From positions 1 through 46,533 of the forward strand of contig NZ_ADKM02000024.1 in NCBI RefSeq assembly GCF_000178155.2: a stretch of DNA of 46,533 bases. Direction: 5' to 3'. Every line of letters starts with the position of its first letter. The stretch's first letter is position 1. Shown piece after piece: positions 1 to 7,559 of this stretch. Made by a program: the position numbers and the translations under genes. The notes below the pieces were generated by a model. The model was not told the origin of the DNA. It saw nothing but the letters and a program-made list of their open reading frames with translations, and made no database searches. Source of the stretch: Hominimerdicola alba 8. GTDB lineage: Bacteria > Bacillota > Clostridia > Oscillospirales > Ruminococcaceae.

Positions 1-33
1 ATTTGTCGGCTGATCGCTTTTACATTATAATAT

Positions 34-124
34 ATGGTTATCCCGCTGACACACCACCAAAAACAGCGAACAATTATCCTTTTGTTTACCGCATTTTCAG
101 CCGGTGTGCTAAAGGGATGGTCAT
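34..124. repeat. Miniature inverted-repeat element (IS1595-like ends)
   Basis: A 91-bp element with imperfect inverted ends (left ATGGTTATCCCGCTGACAC, right GTGCTAAAGGGATGGTCAT) is flanked on both sides by ATTATAATAT (24-33 and 125-134), a 10-bp candidate target duplication. The ends resemble the 23-bp ends of the IS1595-type element at 13921-17680, so that transposase may have moved it. It has no coding capacity. It lies immediately after the stop codon of the minus-strand binding-protein gene. A partial second copy is at 38196-38268. Confidence 0.7.
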
Positions 125-133
125 ATTATAATA

Positions 134-1180
134 TCACTCTACTGCAACGAGTTTGCCGTCTTCCGTCTTGTAACTGTCGGGCACACCCTCAAATTTCTTG
201 AATGAACGTGTTGCCAGTTCATCGGGGTCGGTGCTGTCCTGAAGCATACCGATGGTCTTAAGGTCACGGGATACGTTTGTCAGTGCTTCCTGACCGCCCT
301 TTACACTGGGTATGAACTGATATGATTTGAGTATCTCTGCATTTGCGGCAGGGTCACCGCTGACATACTCCTTTTCCACCTGAAGTTTTGCTGTTTCATC
401 GGGGTGTTCTGCTACCCATGCGGAGGCTTTAAGGCAAGCATCGGTGAACTTTGCGGCAACATCGGGGTGCTGTTCAGCGAGTTCCTTTGAAACGAAAGTA
501 ACACAGCAGTATTCGGAAGCATAAGGCTCGGTCACTGCGGTATCGAGAAGTACATCAAGTCCGAACTCCTTTTCAGCCTGAGTAGCTACGGGGTCGGGGG
601 TGCATATCGCATCGACTGCACCGTTCTGCAAAGCCTGCGGCTGGTCTGTGACACCGAATACCAGAAACTCCACATCTTTGCTCTCGGCAGATATATCAAA
701 GCCTGCTTCATGCAGTGCTCTCTTGGCAGTAACACACTCAGAGCCTGCAAGAGAAGACACACCTATCTTTTTGCCTTTGAGGTCATCAAGAGTCTTTATG
801 CCCGAATCGCTCTTTACCAGCAGCTTTGTGCAGCCTGTGTGCATGCCTGCGGTAACTACCATGTTAAGTCCGTTGTCTATCGGCTGAACGAACTTGCCTA
901 CCAGACCAAATCCGCAGTCGATAGTACCTGCGCCCAGCGCAGCCTGAATATCGCCCTTGCCGAAATCCACTCTCTCCCACTTTATGCCTGCTTCATCGAG
1001 ATAGCCGTTCTCCATAGCGACCTGCAAAGGTGCATGGCACAGAGCGCCCTGTGCTTCGCCTATTTTAAGGACATATTCGCCGTCTTTGCCGCCGTTCTTG
1101 TCACCGCTGCTGCCGCAGGCTGTCAATGCTGTCAGCATAAGTACAGATGTGAGAAGCGCGGCTGTTTTTCTTAAATACAT
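134..1180 (-). CDS. ABC transporter substrate-binding lipoprotein, nitrate/sulfonate/taurine (SsuA/TauA/NMT1) type
   Basis: Predicted extracellular lipoprotein that captures the substrate of the importer encoded by the two upstream genes. Residues 1-22 form a lipoprotein signal with lipobox LTAC, where Cys22 would be lipidated. The mature part has the SsuA/TauA/NMT1 pattern: a pocket region near HAPLQVAMENGYLDEAGI, then LDDLKGKKIGVSS around residue 135. Its length of 348 aa is normal. The start is preceded by AGGAGG. The gene is last in a three-gene minus-strand operon and follows the ATPase gene by 13 bp. The family takes up nitrate, aliphatic sulfonates, taurine or thiamine precursors. The sequence does not fix the substrate, and no cysteine- or thiamine-pathway gene is adjacent. 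Confidence 0.88.
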   Translation of the reverse strand: MYLRKTAALLTSVLMLTALTACGSSGDKNGGKDGEYVLKIGEAQGALCHAPLQVAMENGYLDEAGIKWERVDFGKGDIQAALGAGTIDCGFGLVGKFVQPIDNGLNMVVTAGMHTGCTKLLVKSDSGIKTLDDLKGKKIGVSSLAGSECVTAKRALHEAGFDISAESKDVEFLVFGVTDQPQALQNGAVDAICTPDPVATQAEKEFGLDVLLDTAVTEPYASEYCCVTFVSKELAEQHPDVAAKFTDACLKASAWVAEHPDETAKLQVEKEYVSGDPAANAEILKSYQFIPSVKGGQEALTNVSRDLKTIGMLQDSTDPDELATRSFKKFEGVPDSYKTEDGKLVAVE

Positions 1181-1193
1181 AAATATCCTCCTG

Positions 1194-1973
1194 TTAAATG
1201 TTATATTCTACCTCAGGCTCTTTTCCCGCAAAGTCGAGTATCTTCAATATCTCGCTTCTGAGCCTGATAAATTCGGGATTATTTCTGTCACGCGGCTGAT
1301 GAAGATCAACATCTATGACTTTTTCTATCTTTGCGGGACGAGGTGTCATAACAACTATCTTGTCTGCAAGATAAACAGCTTCATCAACATCATGCGTTAC
1401 CATTATCATTGTCATATCTTTTTCGGCTTTGATGCGCAGAAGTTCGTCCTGCATGTTCATTCTGGTGAATGCGTCCAGCGCACCGAGAGGTTCGTCCAGC
1501 AGGAGCGCTTTGGGGTGTCCGATAAGTGCCCTTGCCAGTGAAGCACGCTGACACATGCCGCCCGAAAGCTGATGGGGATAGGACTTCTCGAAGCCTTTCA
1601 GCCCGACAAGTTCCATATACTCGGAAATGTCGGCACTGCGCTCTTTATATAGCTTTCTGACTTTCAGACCGAAAGCGACATTGTCGTATATATTCAGCCA
1701 GGGGAACAAGTTCGGGTCCTGGAATACAAGCCCTCTGTCGCAGTCAGGCTTCTTTACCTTCTCATCATCTATGTAAACACTGCCTTCGGTCGGTTTATCG
1801 AGTCCCGCGAGGATACGCAGCATGGTCGATTTGCCGCAGCCCGAAGGTCCTATAAGGCAAACGAATTTGCCCTTTTCTATTTCAAGATCAACTCCGCTGA
1901 GAGCATTTACAGTTTCGCCCGTAACGGTGTGGAAAGTCTTTTTTACGCCCTCAAATCTGATGCTGCCTACCAT
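1194..1973 (-). CDS. ABC transporter ATP-binding protein, SsuB/TauB type
   Basis: Cytoplasmic ATPase that powers the importer. It has Walker A (GPSGCGKST, about residue 42), Q-loop (FQDPNLFPW), signature motif (LSGGMCQRASLARAL), Walker B (ALLLDEPLGALD) and switch histidine (MVTHDVDEA). The FPWLNIYDNVAFGL segment after the Q-loop and the length of 259 aa are typical of the SsuB/TauB/NrtD group. The gene overlaps the stop of the permease gene by 7 bp, so translation is probably coupled. Only the substrate is uncertain. Confidence 0.92.
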   Translation of the reverse strand: MVGSIRFEGVKKTFHTVTGETVNALSGVDLEIEKGKFVCLIGPSGCGKSTMLRILAGLDKPTEGSVYIDDEKVKKPDCDRGLVFQDPNLFPWLNIYDNVAFGLKVRKLYKERSADISEYMELVGLKGFEKSYPHQLSGGMCQRASLARALIGHPKALLLDEPLGALDAFTRMNMQDELLRIKAEKDMTMIMVTHDVDEAVYLADKIVVMTPRPAKIEKVIDVDLHQPRDRNNPEFIRLRSEILKILDFAGKEPEVEYNI

Positions 1974-2926
1974 TTTATCACACCTTTCTGCCAGCCGAGT
2001 ACACGGTCACGTATTTTGAAAAGCACTGTTATCACCAGATAGAACATTACCGCGATGACGATCAGTCCCGCATATACATTTGAATAAGCCATCATTTCCT
2101 TCTGCCAGTTGACATACCAGCCGATGCCGTACTTGGCACCGATCATTTCGGCTGTCATCAGCGCCACAAACGAGCCGCAGATACCGTTGAACAGACCGAG
2201 AAAGATGCTGGGCATCGCAGCGGGCACGCCGATGCGGAATATCTTTTGCAGCTGACCCGCGCCCAGTGTGGAGGATACCTCGAAGTAGGAGTTTTTGACG
2301 TTGGCTATGCCGCTGGAGGTAAGCACTACTGTCGGGAACCATACTGATATGCCTATTATAAATGAACTTGCCGATCTTGCTTCCGAGAATACCACCAGAA
2401 GTATCGGTATCCATGCAGTTGAAGGGATAGGTCCGAGTATGCGTATCAGCGGATTTATCCAGTATTCGGCAGCTTTGCTGAAACCGATAGCTATGCCCAT
2501 AAAGAAGCCTATTATCAATCCGCCCGCAACGCCTTTGAGAAGTATTCCCATAGAGAAGCCGATGCACTTTAATATCAGTGACCTGTCCTCAAACAGTGTA
2601 CCGAACACCCTGTCAAGAGCAGGAAAATACAGTACGGGAAACAGCGCTGTCTTGACTGTGAATATATTTAACAGGTTCAGAAACAGTATCACACCTGCCA
2701 GAAAAGGGCCGCGATAAAACACGGGCTTTTCAGCGGCACTGTTATTCCTGTTCTTAAAATAAATTGCTGTCGCAGCTATGAAATATACAGCCACAGCTAT
2801 TATCAGAAGCACAGCGAAATACGGGTGTTTCGCGGGCTGATGCAGCGGAGAATCCGGAACGGCGAATGCCACTATCTCCGCAGCTGCCAGTGATAAGAGC
2901 GGCAGCAGTGGTCTGAGTATCTTCAT
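1967..2926 (-). CDS. ABC transporter permease, SsuC/TauC type
   Basis: Inner-membrane channel of the same importer. At 319 aa it is slightly longer than the roughly 260 aa usual for SsuC because of an N-terminal extension. Two hydrophobic segments (about residues 5-25 and 38-58) precede the BPD_transp_1 core. The core carries the permease/ATPase contact loop, seen as STLGAGQLQKIFRIGVPAAMP near residue 220. GGAAG lies about 12 nt before the ATG. The upstream 200 bp are filled by two nested miniature elements, so the promoter may have been altered by insertion, or the operon may be read through from the DUF1847 gene. Confidence 0.88.
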   Translation of the reverse strand: MKILRPLLPLLSLAAAEIVAFAVPDSPLHQPAKHPYFAVLLIIAVAVYFIAATAIYFKNRNNSAAEKPVFYRGPFLAGVILFLNLLNIFTVKTALFPVLYFPALDRVFGTLFEDRSLILKCIGFSMGILLKGVAGGLIIGFFMGIAIGFSKAAEYWINPLIRILGPIPSTAWIPILLVVFSEARSASSFIIGISVWFPTVVLTSSGIANVKNSYFEVSSTLGAGQLQKIFRIGVPAAMPSIFLGLFNGICGSFVALMTAEMIGAKYGIGWYVNWQKEMMAYSNVYAGLIVIAVMFYLVITVLFKIRDRVLGWQKGVIKW

Positions 2927-2948
2927 CGTAAATTACTTCCTTTCGTAC

Positions 2949-3153
2949 AGCGATCCAACTGTTTAAATTCACAGGACACGTTCGCAAGAGCTTGGATATA
3001 ATCCCAATTTGGCTGTGTATTGTTCCCCCGCCGAAGGCGGGGAAACAATACGAAAGAACAGCCATTTTGTATCATCAGCAATACACATCAAAATTGGGAG
3101 TGGATATAAGGGTCTTGTGACCGCATCTTGTCTGAATTTTCAGGCAGATCGCT
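2949..3153. repeat. Miniature inverted-repeat element (AGCGATCC family), interrupted by a second element
   Basis: The outer ends are AGCGATCCAACTGTTTAAAT and the imperfect complement ending in AGATCGCT. Without the inserted 100-bp element and its 8-bp duplication it is about 97 bp long. A second copy, inverted and uninterrupted, is at 38929-39012, with the same internal TTTAAATTCACA and TTGTCTGAATTTT segments. One end abuts the TAG stop of the DUF1847 gene, so that C-terminus may have been set by the insertion. Confidence 0.72.
3001..3100. repeat. Second miniature element nested in the first, with 8-bp target duplication
   Basis: Exactly 100 bp, bounded by TGGATATA on both sides (2993-3000 and 3101-3108). 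The inverted ends are TCCCAATTTGGCTGTGTATTG and CAATACACATCAAAATTGGGA. The centre is a strong hairpin, with TTGTTCCCCC and CGGGGAAACAA around GCCGAAGGC. It has no coding capacity. The clean duplication indicates a recent insertion into the older AGCGATCC element. Confidence 0.78.
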
Positions 3154-3844
3154 ATATATCTGCTCCGGGTGAGAGTTTTGATCTGTCAAGTTCTTCACCG
3201 ACAGGTGCATGGAGCAGTTTTTTGTAATAAGCCCTTGCCTGATAAAGAGCGCCTGCGGGATTGTGTGCAAGCATTCTGTCTTTGGTGATAAGTGTTGTTG
3301 TAAGACCCTTTGCGTATTTATAGAACAGGCTGTCATGTCCTACACAAAGACCGACCACAACGTTAAGGTCAACCTTTGCTTTTGCGAGAAGTTTAGCCTG
3401 CATTATGGGGTTACACATAACGGGACCCGTCACACATGTATACTTCTCGTCAACGCCTATAGTCGTCTTGTTTACAGAGCCTACCTTACAGCTTATGCCG
3501 TAGACCTCAAAACCGTTGAGCCTTAATATCTTTGCGAATATCCTGCTCTCTTCAATAAGACCAACACAGGTAGCGATGCCTATCTTCTTGGCACCTATTC
3601 GTCTTGCAAACTCGATTATTTCTTCTACTCTTGTATACTTGCCGTAGAACTCTCCCTCTATCTCAGCGGAAGCTATCGAAACTTTCTTATTGATGCGGCT
3701 GTTGGTATACAGTGCAACTACCTCGTCTATCTCCTCTTCGGTGAGTTCTGCTGTGGGACAAAACTCAGGGTATTTACCCTTTCTGTTCAGACAATTCATT
3801 ACGCCGCAGTCTGCGCAGCTTCTGCAAATGTTTTCGTTTGCCAT
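3152..3844 (-). CDS. DUF1847 family cysteine-rich protein
   Basis: Predicted soluble protein of 230 aa recognised as DUF1847. An N-terminal cysteine cluster (CRSCADCGVMNC, then CP at about residue 30) probably binds a metal. It is followed by a Rossmann-like stretch (AKKIGIATCVGLIEESRIFAKIL), conserved CKVGSVNK, MCNPIMQA, and GLCVGHDSLFYKYA. The biochemical function of the family is unknown. The stop codon lies at the edge of a miniature element, so the last residues may not be ancestral. It has its own consensus promoter and may be read through into the importer genes. Confidence 0.85.
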   Translation of the reverse strand: MANENICRSCADCGVMNCLNRKGKYPEFCPTAELTEEEIDEVVALYTNSRINKKVSIASAEIEGEFYGKYTRVEEIIEFARRIGAKKIGIATCVGLIEESRIFAKILRLNGFEVYGISCKVGSVNKTTIGVDEKYTCVTGPVMCNPIMQAKLLAKAKVDLNVVVGLCVGHDSLFYKYAKGLTTTLITKDRMLAHNPAGALYQARAYYKKLLHAPVGEELDRSKLSPGADI

Positions 3845-3900
3845 AGTTATCGCTCCTTAGTTATCTTCATAAATTTGATTTTTCCTATCGGAATGATATG

Positions 3901-3929
3901 ATTATAACACCATTCTCAATGAATGTCAA
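3901..3929 (-). promoter_or_regulatory. Consensus sigma-A promoter for the DUF1847 gene
   Basis: On the minus strand TTGACA is followed by a 17-bp spacer and TATAAT, a perfect match to the vegetative consensus. It lies about 57 bp before the ATG. Confidence 0.85.
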
Positions 3930-4023
3930 GAGGTTTTTCATACTTTTTCTCTAGGCTTACTAGATTTTTATTTTTCTTACAAATATTTGTAAAAATCAGC
4001 CCATTTTTTATACTTTTTTTCGG

Positions 4024-4068
4024 CAAAAAAGTTCAGAGAGGTCAATTTTATGCAAAGCGACCTCCCTG
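4024..4068 (-). terminator. Rho-independent terminator of the MacB/FtsX exporter operon
   Basis: Read on the minus strand, CAGGGAGGTC pairs with GACCTCTCTG around a 15-nt loop and is followed by AACTTTTTTGCC. It lies about 18 bp past the ATPase stop codon. Confidence 0.75.
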
Positions 4069-4085
4069 ATAACGATAATTTACTA

Positions 4086-4718
4086 TCAACGTAACGGCTG
4101 AAGCTGTATCACTCTGTCAGCCAATGAAAGCAGTTCGCTGTCATGTGTTGCGGCGATGATGCTGACACCCTTATCGTGTACTTCTTTTATCATACTGCGT
4201 ACTATAGATGCGCTCTCTTCATCAAGGTTAGAAGTGGGTTCATCGGCTATCAGTATGGGGGTATCAGCGAATAATATCCTAGCCAGCATGGTGCGGCGGT
4301 ACTCCCCTCCCGAAATATCGGAAGGATAAGAGTTAATTACATTATCTATTCCCAGCTTTCGGCACAGCATTTCGGCTTTTGCTCTGTCGGGTGATCTTCC
4401 TGCGATACGGGCAGGCAGAATGATATTTTCAAGCACAGTGAGTTCGCCCAGCAGTACACTGCCCTGCATTATATATCCTATCTTTCCCGCCCTGAGCGCT
4501 GTGCGTGCGGCAGACGAAAGTTTGAATATATCCTCACCGTCTATAATTACAGTGCCGCTGTCGGGGCGAAGCATGCCGGTTATTATATTCAGCAGTGTGG
4601 ATTTTCCGCAGCCCGATGCTCCCGAAACACCGATGAAACCGCCTTTTTCAAGGGAGATATCAGTGCTTCTCAACCCGTTGCCGCCGAAGTTTCTTGAAAT
4701 ATTTACGGCTTTTATCAT
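4086..4718 (-). CDS. ABC transporter ATP-binding protein, MacB/LolD type
   Basis: ATPase of 210 aa with Walker A (GASGCGKST, about residue 33), Q-loop (YIMQGSVLLGELTV), signature (ISGGEYRRTMLARIL), Walker B (ILIADEPTSNLDEES) and switch histidine (AATHDSE). The DEPTSNLD wording and short length are typical of MacB/LolD ATPases paired with FtsX-like permeases, as here. It is the last gene of a three-gene operon and overlaps the permease gene by 4 bp (ATGA). Likely roles are export or membrane extraction of a peptide, lipid or drug, or envelope stress signalling. The substrate cannot be read from the sequence. Confidence 0.9.
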   Translation of the reverse strand: MIKAVNISRNFGGNGLRSTDISLEKGGFIGVSGASGCGKSTLLNIITGMLRPDSGTVIIDGEDIFKLSSAARTALRAGKIGYIMQGSVLLGELTVLENIILPARIAGRSPDRAKAEMLCRKLGIDNVINSYPSDISGGEYRRTMLARILFADTPILIADEPTSNLDEESASIVRSMIKEVHDKGVSIIAATHDSELLSLADRVIQLQPLR

Positions 4719-5899
4719 ACGTTTTCTCCTGTCAGCATAGCAGGCTCCTGCTTCATTATAGTTATAAATGTAAAGGACAGCGCAGCCGCCAGCATACCTG
4801 CATTTATCGCCAGAGTTTTTGCGGCGATACCGAAAGCCTGTCCCGCCGATATCAGCTTGTAGGGCATATCCAGTGCTGTTTTCAGGACATCATGCAGCGG
4901 CAGCAGGAATATGAGCGATGCTGCGATACCCAGTACCGTCCCTGCCGCGAACAGCAGAAGATACTCTGTCAAAAACATCATAAGTATCCTGCCCTTGCAT
5001 GCGCCCACCGAAAGCAGGCTGCCCGCGACTTTTCTGCGCTGCTGTGCGGTCACAGTCACCATAGCAAAAAGCGATACCGATGCTATTATAAGTGCAAACA
5101 CGTCCATAACGCCGACCATGCCTGTAAGCATGCGTATATTGCCGCGCAGTCCCGAAGTGAGTTCATCAACAGCATAAACTTTCAGTTCCGAGCCGCTGAG
5201 TGCCGCATTTATCTGTTCAATAAGCGATGTTATGTCACTGCCTGTGTTCTGTCTTATCAGCATCATTGATAGCAGTCCGTCCCGCTGACCAAACATGTAT
5301 TTGTACTCAGCTGATGAAGTTATGCTGTCGGCGGCTTCGCAGGTGAGAAAAAGGCTGCTGTCATAGCCCATGCCTGTTTCTTCAAGTATATCTGCAACTC
5401 TGAAACTGCGTCCGAAAACATTCACCGATTCGCCTACAGTGAAATTTGATGAAGAACCTGCCAGTATCTCATCAGCTTTAAGTTCGGGTGCTTTGGTGCT
5501 CCACTGTTTTACCGAAAAATCAGTCTTTGGGTCATATGCGACTATCTGAAGTCCGCCTGAGGAACAGCAGCTCATCTCAAGCGTTTCAAGATATAGCTGT
5601 CGGCTGACATCTATGCCCTGAATATCCTTTATCCCGTCCAGTTCATCTTCGTGGAACAGTATCGTGCAGGCTTTGCCTTTGAAAAGCATATCTTTGGTGC
5701 TGTCAAGATACTCCTGCGGGACGATATAAAGGTCTGTGTTTGTCGTACCGTTCAGTTTGTCAGCGCCGCTTCTGATATTGTCGGTAAACAGTCCCGTACC
5801 GAATATGCACACGGTCGTCACAAATACAAGAACGAATACTATCGCGCTCCTGAACCTGCTGTATGAGATAACATTCAGCGCATACTTAATCGTTCCCAT
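4715..5899 (-). CDS. FtsX-like ABC permease, MacB type
   Basis: Predicted membrane permease of about 394 aa. It has an N-terminal membrane segment (residues 12-32), a large extracytoplasmic domain of about 220 residues, and three C-terminal membrane segments with the FtsX core motif (AQQRRKVAGSLLSVGACKGRILMM is the cytoplasmic coupling loop). I chose the ATG at 5899 rather than one 36 nt upstream because GGAAGG sits 10 nt before it. This start also gives a short, coupled overlap with the DUF4418 gene. It works with the MacB/LolD-type ATPase downstream. Confidence 0.87.
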   Translation of the reverse strand: MGTIKYALNVISYSRFRSAIVFVLVFVTTVCIFGTGLFTDNIRSGADKLNGTTNTDLYIVPQEYLDSTKDMLFKGKACTILFHEDELDGIKDIQGIDVSRQLYLETLEMSCCSSGGLQIVAYDPKTDFSVKQWSTKAPELKADEILAGSSSNFTVGESVNVFGRSFRVADILEETGMGYDSSLFLTCEAADSITSSAEYKYMFGQRDGLLSMMLIRQNTGSDITSLIEQINAALSGSELKVYAVDELTSGLRGNIRMLTGMVGVMDVFALIIASVSLFAMVTVTAQQRRKVAGSLLSVGACKGRILMMFLTEYLLLFAAGTVLGIAASLIFLLPLHDVLKTALDMPYKLISAGQAFGIAAKTLAINAGMLAAALSFTFITIMKQEPAMLTGENV

Positions 5900-6296
5900 A
5901 TGCGTTTTTCCTTCCGACGGATAAGTTCTCAGCAATCACTGATATCAGTGATATGACAAGGAGCAGCAATGCAGTTATCCTTATAGCGGGCATAGTATGG
6001 GTGTTGCAGTGCATCATCGCACCGCCGCAGTGCCCCAAAAGCGGTACAAAAAACAGTGCGACGCTTAACATTGCTGATATGAACGGTACAGTCTTGCGTA
6101 CAGTGTTCTGCTTTATTACAGCGCCGATGATATCAACAGCTATTATCACAGCCAGCACAGCACTTGCTATATATGTCGTTCTCACGCATTTCATCGCCAT
6201 TTCGCTCCGGCAAGGGTGAAGAAATGTGTTGATACCGATAAGTCCTGCCGCTGAGATGACAGTATTAAGATACATTAATGAGTTTTTTCTTTTCAT
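5886..6296 (-). CDS. DUF4418 family membrane protein
   Basis: About 136 aa with four predicted membrane segments. It shows DUF4418 hallmarks: HPC near residue 32, MKCVRTTY, and a second MMHCNTHTMPAIR motif before the last membrane segment. The paired Cys/His motifs suggest metal or redox chemistry at the membrane face, which is inference. The start at 6296 is supported by GAGGAG 10 nt upstream; an ATG at 6317 lacks a ribosome site. It is first in the operon with the FtsX-type permease and ATPase and probably works with that exporter. Confidence 0.8.
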   Translation of the reverse strand: MKRKNSLMYLNTVISAAGLIGINTFLHPCRSEMAMKCVRTTYIASAVLAVIIAVDIIGAVIKQNTVRKTVPFISAMLSVALFFVPLLGHCGGAMMHCNTHTMPAIRITALLLLVISLISVIAENLSVGRKNAYGND

Positions 6297-6348
6297 GGTC
6301 GTTCGACTCCTCAACATAATTTACCATAATTTTCATAGGCATATATGG

Positions 6349-6377
6349 ATTATATCATATTATTCCTATCAAGTCAA
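6349..6377 (-). promoter_or_regulatory. Promoter of the DUF4418/FtsX/MacB operon
   Basis: On the minus strand TTGACT, a 17-bp spacer and TATAAT, about 50 bp before the DUF4418 start. Confidence 0.8.
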
Positions 6378-6404
6378 TATGATATGTTAACAAAGAATAA
6401 TGAG

Positions 6405-6433
6405 TTATATCCTACATAACTTGTAGGATATAA
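6405..6433. promoter_or_regulatory. Perfect 11-bp inverted repeat, candidate operator
   Basis: TTATATCCTAC and GTAGGATATAA are separated by 7 nt. The repeat lies 27 bp upstream of the -35 box of the exporter operon. A dimeric regulator could bind here. No regulator gene is adjacent, so the link is inference. Confidence 0.5.
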
Positions 6434-6444
6434 TAAAATCGTCG

Positions 6445-6530
6445 GTCCCGCCCAACAACCTCCCACCAAAACACAGATCCCCGAGCCGTAGCCCGGGGAT
6501 CTGTGTTTTGGTGGGTTATTGGGCGGGGAC
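6445..6530. repeat. 86-bp near-perfect palindrome with IS66-type ends
   Basis: Arms of about 37 bp (6445-6483 and 6494-6530) differ at only a few positions around a short GCCGTAG-type loop. The outer ends (GTCCCGCCCAACAACC and GGTTATTGGGCGGGGAC) match the IS66-type ends at 7385-7420 and 17775-17801. It could be a miniature element moved by IS66 proteins, or a folded-back element end. The inner part would also act as a bidirectional terminator hairpin. Confidence 0.65.
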
Positions 6531-6561
6531 AGTCAAAATCATCATTGCATACATTTTACCA

Positions 6562-6602
6562 CAAAAAGCCCGAAAAGTCCAGCAAAACCGTACCTTTCGG
6601 GC
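6562..6602 (-). terminator. Terminator after tnpB
   Basis: On the minus strand GCCCGAAAGG pairs with CTTTTCGGGC, followed by TTTTTGTGG. It lies about 45 bp past the tnpB stop. Confidence 0.65.
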
Positions 6603-6647
6603 ATAGAAATATTGTCAACAATGATGTGCTTTTTTTATGTTGGATTT

Positions 6648-7004
6648 TCAGCATATCGTGCCTGTTTTTGCTGGTTTTATTGCTGTCTTCTGCTCGATCG
6701 ACAGCCCCTCAAGCAGCCAGCGGAATTCCTGCTTGGTTATCTGTTTTGCTTCGACACGATCACGAGGCCATTTATACTTCCCGTTTTCGAGCCTTTTGTA
6801 TAGCAGAACAAATCCATCTTCTTCCCAAAGCAGAGCCTTGATGCGATCACAGCGTTTTCTGCAGAAAAGGAACAGACTTTCTGAAAATACATCAAGCTTG
6901 AAGTTCTGCTGAACAATTGCTGCAAGTCCATCTATTGCTTTACGCATATCTGTATATCCGCACACGATGTAGATATTCTCAGTGCGGCTTACATCTCCGA
7001 TCAT
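6648..7004 (-). CDS. tnpB: IS66-family accessory protein TnpB (Orf2)
   Basis: Protein of 118 aa with the IS66 Orf2 signature: YIVCGYTDMRKAIDGLA near the N-terminus, LFLFCRKRCDRIKALLWEEDGF in the middle and FRWLLEGLSIEQ near the end. Length and both ends look complete. Its start overlaps the tnpA stop by 4 bp, as usual in IS66. TnpB is needed for transposition of full IS66 elements; its exact biochemical role is unsettled. With tnpC missing it probably has no activity here unless a related element supplies the transposase. Confidence 0.9.
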   Translation of the reverse strand: MIGDVSRTENIYIVCGYTDMRKAIDGLAAIVQQNFKLDVFSESLFLFCRKRCDRIKALLWEEDGFVLLYKRLENGKYKWPRDRVEAKQITKQEFRWLLEGLSIEQKTAIKPAKTGTIC

Positions 7005-7327
7005 CTCAGCACTCCCAGCAGACGTTTCAACGTAGTTTCGTTAAAATCATCAGGCAGAAATATTTTTACATCACCTACGGATATTTCTATTTTCTCTGCT
7101 GTAATTTCTATATCTGCGGTCGGCTCAACAGACACGATATCATGCTGTTCGATCTTATTACATACCGCCTGACGCACTCGTTTCAGACGGTAGTAATATG
7201 TTTTGAGATTGATCCTGTTCTGCTTGCACCAGTCGGTTACAGTAAGACCACTTTCGTTCCGCTGCTGTATCATTTCAACCCATTGTTTCAGCTTAACTTC
7301 GTTTTTGATCTTCGTTATCTTATTCAT
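7001..7327 (-). CDS. tnpA: IS66-family accessory protein TnpA (Orf1)
   Basis: About 108 aa with the helix-turn-helix-like N-terminus of IS66 Orf1 (LKQWVEMIQQRNESGLTVTDW, then CKQNRINLKTYYYRLKRVRQA) and a C-terminal FLPDDFNETTLKRLLGVL, which resembles the usual Orf1 end. The ATG at 7327 is preceded by GGAG at 9 nt; a TTG three codons earlier is less likely. The same N-terminal module, from a different subtype, is fused to an IS1595 transposase at 10935-11759. Confidence 0.88.
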   Translation of the reverse strand: MNKITKIKNEVKLKQWVEMIQQRNESGLTVTDWCKQNRINLKTYYYRLKRVRQAVCNKIEQHDIVSVEPTADIEITAEKIEISVGDVKIFLPDDFNETTLKRLLGVLR

Positions 7328-7492
7328 TCTAATCAACTCCGGTTAGACTTTATTAGTTATTTCTAGTTTAGTCTATTTGGAGTTGATTTGGTAGGGTGGG
7401 GGCTTTTAGGGTGGGTACTCAACAAGGTTGGTAGCATTCTTCCGCAAATGTTCAGTACCTGACTATAATCACGCCCCCTCTCTAATAAAGAC

Positions 7493-7521
7493 TTGATTTA
7501 ATTATAATAACATGTTATAAT
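7493..7521 (+). promoter_or_regulatory. Promoter of the leucine-rich-repeat membrane protein gene
   Basis: TTGATT, 17-bp spacer, TATAAT on the plus strand, about 38 bp before the ATG and just outside the IS66 remnant. Confidence 0.75.
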
Positions 7522-7559
7522 ATAATTAATGAATTATAACAAAAGAAGGGGTAAAATAA

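Larger units (their letters stand above)
6445..7420 (-). mobile_element. IS66-family remnant carrying tnpA and tnpB only
   Basis: The right end (GGGTGGGGGCTTTTAGGGTG, to about 7420) and left end (GTCCCGCCCAACAACC) form loose inverted repeats. Between them are only the two small accessory genes. The large DDE transposase gene tnpC, normally third in IS66, is absent, and tnpB is followed directly by a terminator. The element therefore cannot move by itself. I see no convincing 8-bp target duplication. The 7345-7420 end closely matches the isolated fragment at 17731-17801. Confidence 0.7.

Noticed and set aside
600-1541. Plus-strand frames opposite the ABC importer genes
   Set aside because: The minus-strand genes have clear family motifs, ribosome sites and operon spacing. 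The plus frames are shadows.
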